A stretch of 64,000 nucleotides of DNA from CABRXV01 sp900754955 (GCA_902475005.1 CABRXV010000001.1:1-64000), one strand, 5' to 3'. Numbered from the stretch's first letter, positions 28,974 through 38,937 are shown. Translations and numbers: made by a program. The notes: generated by a model from the sequence alone, not told the origin.

Positions 28974-31900
28974 ATGACTGAACAGCACGCGCCGCAGCTC
29001 AAGCGCTTTATTTCGAACGGAACGCCCGAAGATGTGTTCGAGCGCTATGCCGCGCTTCCCGAGCAGGCGCGCGGCGCAGACTACGGTGAGTTTGACCGCA
29101 ACATCGTCGTGCTCGACACCGAAACGACGGGCTTTTCGCTCAACCACGATGAGCTGACCCAGATCGCGGCGGCACGTATGGAAAAGGGCGAGATCGTCGA
29201 CTGGTTCGTCACCTTCGTCAACCCCGGCAAGCCCATTCCCGACGATGTTGCCCATCTGACAAACATTCACGACGAAGACGTGGCCAACGCGCCCTCTCCG
29301 CAGGATGCGCTTGCAGACCTGGTGGCGTTTGTGGGCGACGCGAAAATCGTTGCGCACAACGCGGAATTCGACCGCAACTTCACGACGAAACATCCGTCGG
29401 GGTACCCGCTGCTCGAGAACACCTGGCTCGATTCGCTCGACCTCGCGCGCATCGCGTTGCCGCGCATGAAGTCGCATCGCCTGATCGACCTCGTCAAAGC
29501 GTTCGGCGCGCCCGTGTCGACCCACCGCGCCGACGACGACGTGGCGGCTACCTGTGCGCTCTTCCGCATCTTGCTTGCAGCCGTTGACGCCATGCCGGCA
29601 AGCCTGCTGCGCGAGATCGCTGGTATGGCAACACCGCAGGAATGGTCGACCTCGGTCGTGTTCGCATCGTTCGCTGCGCGCAAGACGGCAGAAGAAGCCG
29701 AGCGCGCGGTGGAACGTGGAGCCGTCGCGACAACGGGGGAGTACGCGCCGCCCGCGTTCTCGCTGCGCACGCTGCGCCGCGAACGCGTGTCGAAGACCGA
29801 CACACGAGCGAAGCGCGATGCGAAAGCAATCGTCAACCAGGGCGGTCAGACGCTCGCGTTTCCTCAGGAAACCGAGATTAACCAGGCATTTTCCGAACAG
29901 GGACTCGTGGGTTCGCTATACGTGAGCTACGAGCGGCGCGATGAACAGCTCGCAATGGCACAGGCCGTGCGCGCGGCATTCGCGACGTCCGACAACCTCA
30001 TCGTGGAGGCAGGCACGGGCGTCGGGAAGTCGATGGCCTATCTGGTACCCGCCGCGCTGACAGCGCTCGAGAACGACATAACCGTCGGCGTTGCCACGAA
30101 GACGAACGCGCTGCTTGACCAGCTCGTGTATCAGGAGCTGCCCGCCCTTGCAGCAGCCATCGAAAAGCACACGGGCAGGAGGCTCACCTACGCCGCTCTC
30201 AAGGGATTCTCGCATTATCCTTGTTTGAGGAAGGTTGAACGTATTGCCAACGAAGGCCCGTCGATGAGGCTCGTCGGCAACGCCGAGTATTCGCAGGCAC
30301 CTGCGCTTGCAGGCCTGCTTTCGTACATCGAGCAGACGGACTACGACGACATGGACACGATGAAGATCGACTACCGTCTTCTGCCGCGTCGCGCCATCAC
30401 GACGACGAGTTACGACTGTCTTCGTCGTAAGTGTCCCTATTACGGAACATCGTGTTTTGTGCACGGATCGCGTCGCCGCGCCGAGGCGGCGCATGTGCTC
30501 GTGACGAACCACAGCCTGCTCTTCTGCGACATTGCTGCTGACGGCGTCTTACTTCCGCCCGTGCGCTTCTGGATTGTGGACGAGGCCCACGGTGCCGAGA
30601 ACGAGGCGCGCCGTGCGCTTTCGCTTGAGTTGCCCGTTGACGAACTGATGAACCTGGCGCGGCGTGTCTCTGCCGAGGAGAGCACCCGCAACGTGTTCGT
30701 TCGCGCTGAGCGCACGGTAGTGGTGCCCGGCGATGAGGAAGCTGCCACGCTGTTTTATGCGCTCACGAGTAAGGCGAAATCGGCGGGTCGTTCGTTCGCC
30801 GAAGCGGCTGAGGGGTTCGCGCCACATGTACGCGACCTCCTTTTCTTCGATCCAGCAAAGAAGAGAAGCAGCTACGAATACACCGATCTGTGGCTCAACG
30901 ATGAGATTCGCCATTCTGAGACGTTCAAAGCGATTGCTGGCTACGCGCGCACGATGAGCGAACGCGCCGAGAAGCTCGTGACGGCGGCGCAGGAGCTCGT
31001 GGGTTACCTCGAGGACATCGAGGGCGCGGGCGTGGTGCAGCGCGAGATCGCGACGGTCGCGATGGAACTCAAAGACGTTCTGCGCGCGGTGGAAACGATC
31101 TTCTTCTCCGAATCGGAGGCGTACGTGCACGCCGCAACGCTCTGCCGCAAGCCCGATCGCGGCGGCGATAAGCTGCAGGCGCTTCTCTACAACGTGGGCG
31201 CGGCGCTCAACGAGCAGCTGTACGGTGAAGCGTTCTCAGTGGTGTACACCTCCGCCACCATGACGGTAAACGGCACGTTCGACGCCTTCGAGGAATCGAT
31301 CGGTCTCAGCGGCGCCGATCAGGCGCATGCCACGACGCTCGTGCTTGATTCGAGCTACGACTTCGACAACAACATGGCGATCTACGTGATCAACGACATT
31401 CCCGAGCCGAATGAGGCACGCTACCTCGGCGAGCTGCAGAAGCTGCTCATCGAGGCGCATCGCGCGCAGCGCGGATCGATGCTCACGCTTTTCACGAACC
31501 GTCGCGAGATGGAGCGCTGTTTCGAAGAGGTGCAACCTGCCCTCAAGCAGGATGACCTGCGCCTCGTGTGTCAGAAGTGGGGCGTGTCGGTAAAGGGTCT
31601 GCGCGACGATTTCCTCGCCGACGAGCATCTGTCGCTTTTCGCGCTCAAGAGCTTCTGGGAAGGATTTGACGCTCCTGGCGCCACGCTCAAGGGGGTTATC
31701 ATTCCCAAGCTGCCGTTCTCGAAGCCGACCGACCCGCTGTCGTGCGAGCGTGCGGCGCGCGACGACCAGGCATGGCGTCGCTACGTGCTTCCCGCCGCCG
31801 TGCTGGAAACGAAACAGGCGGCGGGCCGCCTCATCAGGAAGGCCGACGACAAGGGCGTTCTTGTGCTTGCCGACCGCCGTCTTGTGACGAAGGGGTACGG

Positions 31901-31994
31901 TAAGGCCTTCCTCCGCTCGTTGCCGAGCAAAAACATCACCGTGTGCACGGCGCGCGAGGCGGTTGAGGCGATAAGGCGTCACGCGGAAGAGTAG
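28974..31994 (+). CDS. dinG: Exonuclease-DinG-type helicase fusion
   Basis: 1006 aa. Residues ~35-205 are a DnaQ-like 3'-5' exonuclease (ExoI VLDTETTGF, ExoII HNAEFDRN, ExoIII HRADDDVAAT). Residues ~300-1000 are an XPD/DinG superfamily-2 helicase with Walker A EAGTGVGKSMAYL near 345 and VDEAH near 535. Possible Fe-S ligands lie at CLRKVERI and CLRRKCPYYGTSC. The layout matches the Gram-positive DinG with an added exonuclease domain; in some homologues the protein acts as a nuclease without helicase activity. GAAGAGGGG lies 8 nt before the ATG. It is followed after 12 bp by a membrane-protein gene. Confidence 0.9.
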   Translation: MTEQHAPQLKRFISNGTPEDVFERYAALPEQARGADYGEFDRNIVVLDTETTGFSLNHDELTQIAAARMEKGEIVDWFVTFVNPGKPIPDDVAHLTNIHDEDVANAPSPQDALADLVAFVGDAKIVAHNAEFDRNFTTKHPSGYPLLENTWLDSLDLARIALPRMKSHRLIDLVKAFGAPVSTHRADDDVAATCALFRILLAAVDAMPASLLREIAGMATPQEWSTSVVFASFAARKTAEEAERAVERGAVATTGEYAPPAFSLRTLRRERVSKTDTRAKRDAKAIVNQGGQTLAFPQETEINQAFSEQGLVGSLYVSYERRDEQLAMAQAVRAAFATSDNLIVEAGTGVGKSMAYLVPAALTALENDITVGVATKTNALLDQLVYQELPALAAAIEKHTGRRLTYAALKGFSHYPCLRKVERIANEGPSMRLVGNAEYSQAPALAGLLSYIEQTDYDDMDTMKIDYRLLPRRAITTTSYDCLRRKCPYYGTSCFVHGSRRRAEAAHVLVTNHSLLFCDIAADGVLLPPVRFWIVDEAHGAENEARRALSLELPVDELMNLARRVSAEESTRNVFVRAERTVVVPGDEEAATLFYALTSKAKSAGRSFAEAAEGFAPHVRDLLFFDPAKKRSSYEYTDLWLNDEIRHSETFKAIAGYARTMSERAEKLVTAAQELVGYLEDIEGAGVVQREIATVAMELKDVLRAVETIFFSESEAYVHAATLCRKPDRGGDKLQALLYNVGAALNEQLYGEAFSVVYTSATMTVNGTFDAFEESIGLSGADQAHATTLVLDSSYDFDNNMAIYVINDIPEPNEARYLGELQKLLIEAHRAQRGSMLTLFTNRREMERCFEEVQPALKQDDLRLVCQKWGVSVKGLRDDFLADEHLSLFALKSFWEGFDAPGATLKGVIIPKLPFSKPTDPLSCERAARDDQAWRRYVLPAAVLETKQAAGRLIRKADDKGVLVLADRRLVTKGYGKAFLRSLPSKNITVCTAREAVEAIRRHAEE

Positions 31995-32006
31995 CGGGCA
32001 ACGGCC

Positions 32007-33476
32007 ATGAAGCTGAAGAAGAGCAAGATCGGGCGCGCCGCACACATCAAGAACAGCACGATCGGCACGTCGAACGAGATTTCGTTCAGCGTTCTCGATG
32101 CGGCGAAGGCGGCTCAAGATGACGAACAACGGCGCAGCGGCAAACGCCCCCGCTTTCCGCGCCCGAATCTGGGCGGTATTCCGCTGTTCACGCTCGGCCG
32201 GGGGAAGAAGCCCATCGCGACGCCGACTAAGGAGAGCGGCCTGCCCCTTTCCACAGGCGAATTCGTTTCGGCCGACGGCGTGCAGGCGACGTCTTCGACG
32301 CCGCGCACCGTCCCCGGGATTGCGACGGATGCGCCGGGTGCGGGTGACGCGACAGCTGCCAGCGGGCGTGCGGGCAGCTCGAACAATTCCCCGGCGCTGG
32401 CGTCTTCCAGCGCATCTGGTGTGATCGGATCAACGGTACATGGCGGTGCGGCAGCGCCCGCGCGCGAACGAAAGACGCCCGCCACAAGCACGTGGCAGAC
32501 GCCGTTCGACGAGGTGGCGCGCCGCAAGGCCGCGCGCAAAAAGAAGCGTGGCATTGTGATCGGCGTCATCGTCGCCTGCGCGGTGTGCGTTGCCGCGGCG
32601 GGTGGTGTGATGCTCTATTCGGGCATGCAGGCGCACAGCGAGAAGATCACGCAGCTGTCGCAGGCCGCCGACATGATTGACGAAGCGAACGAAAGCGTGA
32701 CGCGTCTCAACGAGCTTGTGGTCAAGGTGTCCTCGACGTCGGTGGACCAGCTTTCCAGCGCCGAGATAACGCAGAGTCTCGATGGAATGAGCGCCGATCT
32801 CGACGCGGCGGAGGAAAGCCTTCTGTCGACGAAGCAGTCTGTCGAAGAGATGCAGCGTGCGTTCTCCGACGCGCGCGATAAAGAGGCTGCCAACCAGGCG
32901 ATTGCACTTGTGAACGCGCGCATCAACATGATTGATTCGGGTAGAGATGTGGTTGAAGCTGCGCGTGTGGGCGTGCAGTCGTACGAGGGGGCGGAAGAGG
33001 CGTGGAATCGCCTGCTTGAAGCCGACTCGCTTGCGCGCGATGCAGCGAATCTCGTGACCGACACGAGCGTTGACAACGTGAACGCCTCGATCAACAAGAC
33101 GAATGAGGCGATCGCGGCGTTCAACGATGCGCGTGACGGGTTGTCGGCGCTCGAAGAGCCGTACCTCGACGACGTACGCGCTTACATTTCGTACATTGAC
33201 CTGCGTCTTGAAGCGCAGCAGTTTGCGCTCGAGTCCGATCAGGCCTACCTCAACCGCAACAAGGAGGAGGCCGCCGCAGCGAATGATTCCTACAACGCGA
33301 AGGACAGCGAAGCGGTTGAGGCGATCAGAGAGCAGCAGAAAGACCCGCTTGAACTCGTGTCCGAGCGCTTCTCCGCTGTACTCGACCCGCTTAAGGCGTC
33401 TTACGAGAACGAGCGCGCGATGGCGGAGCGCTCCTCCCAGGCACTCAACGATTATTTGGGGCGTGTTTCCAAATAG
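32007..33476 (+). CDS. Type II membrane protein with extracytoplasmic coiled coil, unknown function
   Basis: 489 aa. Residues 1-175 are cytoplasmic, basic and Ser/Ala/Gly-rich. A single membrane helix lies at ~182-206 (RGIVIGVIVACAVCVAAAGGV, in parts) after KKKKR. Residues ~210-489 are an external, mostly helical region with heptad character (SQAADMIDEANESVTRLNEL, LEADSLARDAANL). No enzymatic motif is visible. It starts 12 bp after dinG without a strong ribosome-binding site, suggesting coupling, and is followed by the M28-like giant gene. A cell-envelope structural or anchoring role is possible, but this is inference only. Confidence 0.7.
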   Translation: MKLKKSKIGRAAHIKNSTIGTSNEISFSVLDAAKAAQDDEQRRSGKRPRFPRPNLGGIPLFTLGRGKKPIATPTKESGLPLSTGEFVSADGVQATSSTPRTVPGIATDAPGAGDATAASGRAGSSNNSPALASSSASGVIGSTVHGGAAAPARERKTPATSTWQTPFDEVARRKAARKKKRGIVIGVIVACAVCVAAAGGVMLYSGMQAHSEKITQLSQAADMIDEANESVTRLNELVVKVSSTSVDQLSSAEITQSLDGMSADLDAAEESLLSTKQSVEEMQRAFSDARDKEAANQAIALVNARINMIDSGRDVVEAARVGVQSYEGAEEAWNRLLEADSLARDAANLVTDTSVDNVNASINKTNEAIAAFNDARDGLSALEEPYLDDVRAYISYIDLRLEAQQFALESDQAYLNRNKEEAAAANDSYNAKDSEAVEAIREQQKDPLELVSERFSAVLDPLKASYENERAMAERSSQALNDYLGRVSK

Positions 33477-33478
33477 CG

Positions 33479-33484
33479 TATACT
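33479..33484 (+). promoter_or_regulatory. -10 box overlapping the end of the upstream gene
   Basis: GCGTATACT, a TATACT about 54 bp before the likely start of the M28-like gene. It may give the gene its own promoter. Confidence 0.4.
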
Positions 33485-33537
33485 AAAGACTAACTATGCC
33501 CTCATCTGCGATGATGAAACAACGAAAGGCAGCTCAA

Positions 33538-36500
33538 ATGGCTGAGATTCAAGAGCACGTCGCGTATCTTTCGCAAAACATCGGGCCGCGTCCCGCAGGC
33601 ACCGAGGAAGAACGTCAGGCAGCGCTCTACATGGCTGACATGTTCCAAAGCGAAGCCGACCTGACGGCTGAGGTTGAGGACTTCACCTTCTCTTCGGGAA
33701 CGGGTTTGGCGCGCCTGATTTGCTGCGCGCTGACGATCGTGATGGCGGTTCTGGCTCTGTTCCTGCCCGTCATGGTGGTTCCCAGCCTTGTTGTAACGCT
33801 CGTTGCTGCTGTGATCTTCGCGCTTGAGGCGCTCGGCATTCCCACGTTGTCGCGTATTCTCGGCAAGGGCGTGAGTCAGAACGTGGTGGCGAAGTACCTG
33901 CCCGCAACGTCTGAGAACCGCCCCGGCCGCCGCCGCAAGATCATTCTCGTGGCTCACTGCGACAGCGGATCCGTCCGCCGCGAACTCAACGGCGGCTTGG
34001 TTGGCGTGCTGCCGGCTCTTCGTTGGGCTGAGCTCGGCGCACTTGTTGCGATCCCGCTTATTCTGCTTATCCGTCTGGCCTCGACAGCAAGCGGTGCGTT
34101 CCTCATGGTGTTGAACGTTCTCACGGTCATCGCTGTGATTCTCGCGCTGCTTCCCATCGTGGCGGAGCTGCTGCGCCGCACGGCACCGCTGACCGAAGGT
34201 GCGAACTGCAACGCCTCGGGCGCCGCCATGCTGCTTGAGCTGGCGAATCGTATTTCGCTGAGCCGCACACCTGAGATTGCCGACGACGAGATTGAGATCC
34301 ATGGGGAAGACGCCGCGCGCGGTGCGGGCCTTGTGCCTGAGGGCACTGATCTCGTGTACGATGCCGCGCCCGAGGCGCTCGCCGATGAAGGCACGGCTGA
34401 GGAGCGTCTGCTCGCTGCGAAGGCCGCCATCGCCGCGCTGTCGGGAAAGCCCGTGAGCGCTACGGTGAACATCGACGTTTCCGACAACCTCGTTCAGACG
34501 GAGCAGCCGCCGATTGAGAGCGACCCGAGCTTCGAGAGCATGCGCGAGCGTCGCGCCGAGGCGATCGAGGCATTCGCTCCCCATGAGGCTGCGCCCGCTG
34601 CGGCAGAGGATGTTTCCGCTGCGGCGTATGCGGAAGGTGCTGTGCAGGGTTCCGCAGAAGGCGCTGCTGACGGCGCTGCGGCTGCGACTGTTGCTGCGTC
34701 GGCTCAGGCTGCTGCGGTTGCCGCTGCTGGATCCGTGCCCGTTTCCGCTCCTGTTGCCGCCGAGCCCGCTGCGCCGCGTGACAGTGTTCCTGCGTGGTTC
34801 AAGTCGGCTCAGGAGAAGGCGCACAAGAACGCCCCCGCCGAGCCCGCCGCTCCCGTGCAGCGCTCACGCTACGCCGACGCGCTCGACGCGGCAGTGCGTG
34901 AGAGCAGCATCCACTTCCAGCAGGCGAACGCCGCGGTGACGTCCGAGGCCGAGATGCGCCTGCAGCAGATGCGCAACAGCATCATGGAGGTGAAGGCGCC
35001 GAGTTTCGACGACGCCGAGGCGGCGCAGATGAGCGCTACGGCAGCGGCTGCCGACTCACAGGTTCGCGCAGATCGCGACGATTCCGCCCCTGCGACGCGC
35101 GGTGTGGACGGCTATCTTGCGCGCACGATGGAGGGTTCCGGCTATGCGGCGGCACCAGAGGCCGCTGCTTCCCAGCCTGTCGACGCGCCGGTGGCTGCGA
35201 GCCTTGCCGCGGCGGTACCTGCTGTTAATGCGGAATCCCCAGCCGATCCTTCCCAGACCGTTCCGTTCGTGATGGACGCTGCCGAGAGCGCCGCTTCCGC
35301 AGAGGCAGCTGCGAGCGCAACGGGCGCTGCGGCAGGTGCAGCGGGCGTAGCGGCCGTGCAACCTGCGCCTGCGCCGGCGTCCGACGCGGCGGCTGACCGC
35401 ACGATTGCCTTCATTCCCGTTGCCATCGACGACGAGGAATTGCTGAAGGGAGCGGGTATGAGCCCCGCCGCGGCCGACGTTGCCTCTGCGACGGCTGCTG
35501 AGTCCGCTGAGGTTCATCATCGCAAGAAGCGCGATATCGCCCTTCCGAGCTTGTCCTCCTCGTTCGCTCCGATCGGCGAGCATAAGCAGCGCGCGCCGCT
35601 TGCGGGCGATGCGCCGCGTTTCGATGAGCGCGCTCAGAAGCTGCGCGCGATGGTTCCTTCGATTGGCGAGGAGCCTGAGGCTGCCGCGCCTGTCGATGCC
35701 CACGCACGTCAGGCGGCGCTGCGCCAGTCGCTTCCGTCTCTTTCGGGTGTAATCCGCGCTCAGCATGGTGAGGACGAACCTGCCGACGACGCGGCCGACA
35801 AGGATGCCGCAAACATGAGCCAGGCCGGCACGTTCGCGTCGATTGGCGCGACGGGTGCCTTTGCCCCTGTTGGCGATGAGCTGCTCGACGATGTTGATCC
35901 CGATGACATGTACATCGAAGACGCCGATGATTCGGCTTACGACGAGCAGTTCACGGAGACGGGTGCGTTTGCGGGTCCCGGTTATGTGGATATGCCCAAG
36001 TCGCGCGCATCGCGTTTCTTCGGTAAGTTCCACTTTGGCCGAAAGAAGAAGGAAGAGGAGATTACGCCGCAGGAGTGGATCGGCGTTGACGACGAGTTCG
36101 AGGCCCGTGCCGTCGGCAAGGCGCGCGGCGGTTGGGAGAGCTTCCGTGAGGATCAGGCTGGCGCGGCGGCGCAGCCCGCAGCGGACTCCTACCAGGATGA
36201 GGCGTACGACGACTACGACGGTTACGACGACGCGTACGACGATGGCTATGATGATTACGACGGCTATGACGACGCGCCCGCGCCGAATGATCGTGGCCGC
36301 TGGAACGGCGGCGGGTTCTCGCGCGGCGCGCTCGGCGAGGCGCTCGGTCGCTTGAAGGGCGGTCGCGGCGGCGATGCTCATGGTGCGGCTGACGATGAAG
36401 CCGAGGATCGCCGCGCGCATCGTGCGCATCGTGCGCGGAGGAATGCCGACGTCGAAACGCATGCTGATGCGCCCTATGCCGACGATGGCGGGTATGCGGA

Positions 36501-37068
36501 AGGCGAGGACCTGCGCGCCCACGGCGACGAGGCCGATCAGTTTGCGGCGGTTGCTCGCGCGGCAGCATCGCTCGGTGGCTCCTCGTATGTCGACGATGTC
36601 GAGAAGATCAAGGACTTCCGTTATCGCGGCATCGACACGGAGGTGTGGTTCGTTGCCCTCGGTGCCGAGCTTGCCGACAACGGCGGCATGAAGGCTTTCA
36701 TTGCTGAACATGCAGCCGACCTCAAGGGTGCGATCATCATCGACCTCGAGGGTCTCGGCGCAGGCGAGCTCACGCTCATCGAGCAGGAGGGCACGTATCG
36801 TTCGGTGAAGGCGTCCTCGCGCATGAAGCGTTTGACGCGTAAGGCGTCGTCGCTTCTCGGCATGCCGATCTCCTCGGGCACCATGCTGTGGAAGGACAGT
36901 GCGGCTACCTGCGCGATGCGCCATGGCTGCCAGGCGATGCACCTTGTGGGCATGGAGCGCGGCAAGACGGCGCTCTTCGGCGAAGCTGACGATGTGATCG
37001 AGAACATCGACGAGGCAACGCTCGCCGCCAACGCTGACTTCGTCATGGAAGTGGTCCGCGCGATCTAA
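33538..37068 (+). CDS. Giant membrane protein with a split, degenerate M28-peptidase-like fold
   Basis: 1176 aa. The N-terminus EHVAYLSQNIGPRPAGTEEE is typical of M28 aminopeptidases. Two pairs of membrane helices lie at ~60-105 and ~165-215, interleaved with HCDSG (His140) and EGANCNASG (Cys224). A ~700-residue insertion of Ala/Glu/Pro- and Asp/Tyr-rich low complexity follows. The fold appears to resume at ~1020-1176 (EVWFVALGAELAD, IIIDLEGLG, WKDSAATCAMRHG). Compared with the M28 pattern HxD ... GANDNASG ... GAEE ... D ... SDH, the bridging Asp is Cys224, the second Glu is Leu1045 and the final His is Ser1121. Loss of catalysis is therefore likely. ATG 33538 has GAAAGG upstream; 33496 is the other option. 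Confidence 0.7.
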   Translation: MAEIQEHVAYLSQNIGPRPAGTEEERQAALYMADMFQSEADLTAEVEDFTFSSGTGLARLICCALTIVMAVLALFLPVMVVPSLVVTLVAAVIFALEALGIPTLSRILGKGVSQNVVAKYLPATSENRPGRRRKIILVAHCDSGSVRRELNGGLVGVLPALRWAELGALVAIPLILLIRLASTASGAFLMVLNVLTVIAVILALLPIVAELLRRTAPLTEGANCNASGAAMLLELANRISLSRTPEIADDEIEIHGEDAARGAGLVPEGTDLVYDAAPEALADEGTAEERLLAAKAAIAALSGKPVSATVNIDVSDNLVQTEQPPIESDPSFESMRERRAEAIEAFAPHEAAPAAAEDVSAAAYAEGAVQGSAEGAADGAAAATVAASAQAAAVAAAGSVPVSAPVAAEPAAPRDSVPAWFKSAQEKAHKNAPAEPAAPVQRSRYADALDAAVRESSIHFQQANAAVTSEAEMRLQQMRNSIMEVKAPSFDDAEAAQMSATAAAADSQVRADRDDSAPATRGVDGYLARTMEGSGYAAAPEAAASQPVDAPVAASLAAAVPAVNAESPADPSQTVPFVMDAAESAASAEAAASATGAAAGAAGVAAVQPAPAPASDAAADRTIAFIPVAIDDEELLKGAGMSPAAADVASATAAESAEVHHRKKRDIALPSLSSSFAPIGEHKQRAPLAGDAPRFDERAQKLRAMVPSIGEEPEAAAPVDAHARQAALRQSLPSLSGVIRAQHGEDEPADDAADKDAANMSQAGTFASIGATGAFAPVGDELLDDVDPDDMYIEDADDSAYDEQFTETGAFAGPGYVDMPKSRASRFFGKFHFGRKKKEEEITPQEWIGVDDEFEARAVGKARGGWESFREDQAGAAAQPAADSYQDEAYDDYDGYDDAYDDGYDDYDGYDDAPAPNDRGRWNGGGFSRGALGEALGRLKGGRGGDAHGAADDEAEDRRAHRAHRARRNADVETHADAPYADDGGYAEGEDLRAHGDEADQFAAVARAAASLGGSSYVDDVEKIKDFRYRGIDTEVWFVALGAELADNGGMKAFIAEHAADLKGAIIIDLEGLGAGELTLIEQEGTYRSVKASSRMKRLTRKASSLLGMPISSGTMLWKDSAATCAMRHGCQAMHLVGMERGKTALFGEADDVIENIDEATLAANADFVMEVVRAI

Positions 37069-37104
37069 TTAGTTCGATCTATCGGCCAGAGTATTCTGCA
37101 GAAA

Positions 37105-37152
37105 ACGGGCCCGCCTTCGCAACGTTGGGCGAAGGCGGGCCCGTCGTTTCGT
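37105..37152 (+). terminator. Terminator after the M28-like gene
   Basis: A 16-bp GC-rich perfect stem (ACGGGCCCGCCTTCGC and complement) with an 8-nt loop, followed by CGTTTCGTTG. The T tail is weak but the stem is very strong. Confidence 0.65.
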
Positions 37153-37554
37153 TGCATGGTTTTGCCTCGCGCAGCGAAACATCTCACTCAGCATAAAACG
37201 ATACGTTCAAAGTTTTCGTTTTCAAAAGATTTCATTTCGCGAGAAATGTCACAAAATGATCCCATTTCCCGCGAAACGCCGCAGAATGATCTCTTTTTGC
37301 ATGAAGTGGCGCGTTTAAGCAGTTCGTTTCGCAATTCATCATGCATTACATCTCGCGCGGAATGTTGCGCCCGAACCTGCGATTCTCAAAACCCTGCTTC
37401 AGGAAAAGAAATCTTGCTGTGTGAAGGAATCGTTTTGCATGAAAAACTGTGTCTAAAGGTTGTTTTCTGCGCAGAATAGTGCGCAACAACTTCACGTGCG
37501 CGAAACAGCGCGCCACGGTTTCACGCCATGCGAAACGCCACGCCCGTATGATTC
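37153..37554. other. Gene-free stretch with degenerate TTTCGCGAAA-type repeats
   Basis: About 400 bp without a credible gene. It holds several imperfect copies of a unit like ATTTCCCGCGAAACGC...AGAATGATC (37225-37292) and other TTTC/GAAA dyads, e.g. TTTCGCGAGAAA and TTTCACGCCATGCGAAA. These resemble decayed parS cores. A 107-codon open frame here has no family resemblance and is probably spurious. Confidence 0.35.
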
Positions 37555-37570
37555 TGTTTCACGTGAAACA
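37555..37570. other. parS site 16
   Basis: Perfect parS 50 bp downstream of the LysR gene stop, at the right edge of the degenerate-repeat stretch. Confidence 0.9.
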
Positions 37571-37619
37571 ATGTACTCGTAGGGCTCCGCTTGGAGCAGA
37601 GCATTGTGCCCTGGAAGGT

Positions 37620-38600
37620 TTAACTCCGCATTTCGCTGTTTGCGGCGTCCATGTCCCATGGGTCGCGTGCGTTTTCGGCGGGAACACCCGTAACGGTGGG
37701 ATTCGTGCGCACGACGTCTTGCAAATTCGCGATGTAGCTTGTGAGCAGTTTGCTCGGCTTGCGTTCGCGGTGCATGATGTATCCAACGTGCATGATGCCG
37801 GCACCGTCGAGAGGAATCGACGTGATGCCCGAGTGCATCTCACCTGACAGCACACCCGTCGAAAGCGTGTAGCCGCTGTAATGGGTGAGCAGGTTCGTCA
37901 GCGTACCGCGGTCGGAAATGCGGATGTTCTTCTTGTGCGGCAGATGGCTGAGCGGCTCTTCCGCATAGTAGAACGAATTGGCGGTGCCCTGCTCGAATGA
38001 GTAGCGCGGATAGGCGGCCAAGTCGTCAATGCTCAGGACGCTTTTCCCCGCAAGGGGATGGTTCTCTGAAACGAACACGTGCACATGGGCGTCAAACAGG
38101 TGATAGAAATCGATATTCGCATCGGCAAGCGCCTTCGACAACACGCGGATGTTGAAATCATCGAGGTAGAGGATGCCAGCTTCGCTGCGGAAGGTGCGCA
38201 CGTCGTCGATGATCTCGCCCGTCGCGCATTCGCGCAGAATGAAATCGTACTCGTCGCCGGGGAACTGATCGATCGTGTTCATGAACGCCTGAACGCTGAA
38301 TGCGTAGTGTTGCGTCGAGATAGACAGGCGCGCGTGATTGACCTCGCCAGGGGCATAGCGCTCTTCGAGCATATCGGCCTGTTCGATAACCTGACGTGCG
38401 TACCCGAGCAGTTCCGTTCCATCGTTTGTGAGCGTGACGCCGCGGTTGCTGCGCGTGAAAATGGTGATGCCAAGTTCGCGCTCAAGCTCCTTGATCGCTG
38501 TGGAAAGGTTCGACTGCGACGCGTACAGGTTGTGCGCCGCCGCATTGATCGAACCATATTCCGCAATGGCAATAAGGTAGCGAAGTTGTTGAAGCGTCAT
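37620..38600 (-). CDS. LysR-family transcriptional regulator
   Basis: 326 aa. The N-terminal winged helix MTLQQLRYLIAIAEYGSINAAAHNLYASQSNLSTAIKELE (read in parts) is typical of LysR. Residues ~90-300 form the periplasmic-binding-like effector domain (LSISTQHYAFSVQAFM, HPLAGKSVLSIDDLAAYP). Its effector domain resembles the stand-alone protein at 40762-41415, which suggests duplication. AGAAAGGATTCGC precedes ATG 38600. It is divergent from the aryl-CoA ligase/oxidoreductase cluster and probably regulates it, as is common for LysR proteins. Confidence 0.9.
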   Translation of the reverse strand: MTLQQLRYLIAIAEYGSINAAAHNLYASQSNLSTAIKELERELGITIFTRSNRGVTLTNDGTELLGYARQVIEQADMLEERYAPGEVNHARLSISTQHYAFSVQAFMNTIDQFPGDEYDFILRECATGEIIDDVRTFRSEAGILYLDDFNIRVLSKALADANIDFYHLFDAHVHVFVSENHPLAGKSVLSIDDLAAYPRYSFEQGTANSFYYAEEPLSHLPHKKNIRISDRGTLTNLLTHYSGYTLSTGVLSGEMHSGITSIPLDGAGIMHVGYIMHRERKPSKLLTSYIANLQDVVRTNPTVTGVPAENARDPWDMDAANSEMRS

Positions 38601-38742
38601 GCGAATCCTTTCTGCTGATACGGTGTCAGCGTCGCACCTGCCAATGCGGCGCCAGATACGGTGCCGAAGCCATACGTCCCCTGCGTAGAAATCGTCTGCC
38701 GGCGATACCGTGTGCTCAAGCCAGTGTCGCGCGCGGTCGGAA

Positions 38743-38758
38743 TGTTTCACGTGAAACA
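38743..38758. other. parS site 17
   Basis: Perfect parS upstream of the LysR gene, in the 811-bp divergent gap. Confidence 0.92.
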
Positions 38759-38921
38759 TTCGTGCGACCCACTCATGCGGGGATGTTCCCAGGGCAGTGC
38801 TTTACAGTTACATTCACGTGCGGTGATCCCCGCGCATGCGGAGATGCTCCCCAGCGCAATATCTTGCGGTCGGCCGCCTCGCTGTGATCACCCCGCAAGT
38901 CGGCGGTGCGCGGTGCCTAAA

Positions 38922-38937
38922 TGTTTCACGTGAAACA
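38922..38937. other. parS site 18
   Basis: Perfect parS at the centre of a 30-bp perfect palindrome (38915-38944) in the same divergent gap. Confidence 0.92.

Noticed and set aside
37156..37479. 107-codon open frame after the M28-like gene
   Set aside because: Low-complexity, derived from degenerate repeats (ISREMSQND/ISRETPQND), no ribosome-binding site, no recognisable domain.
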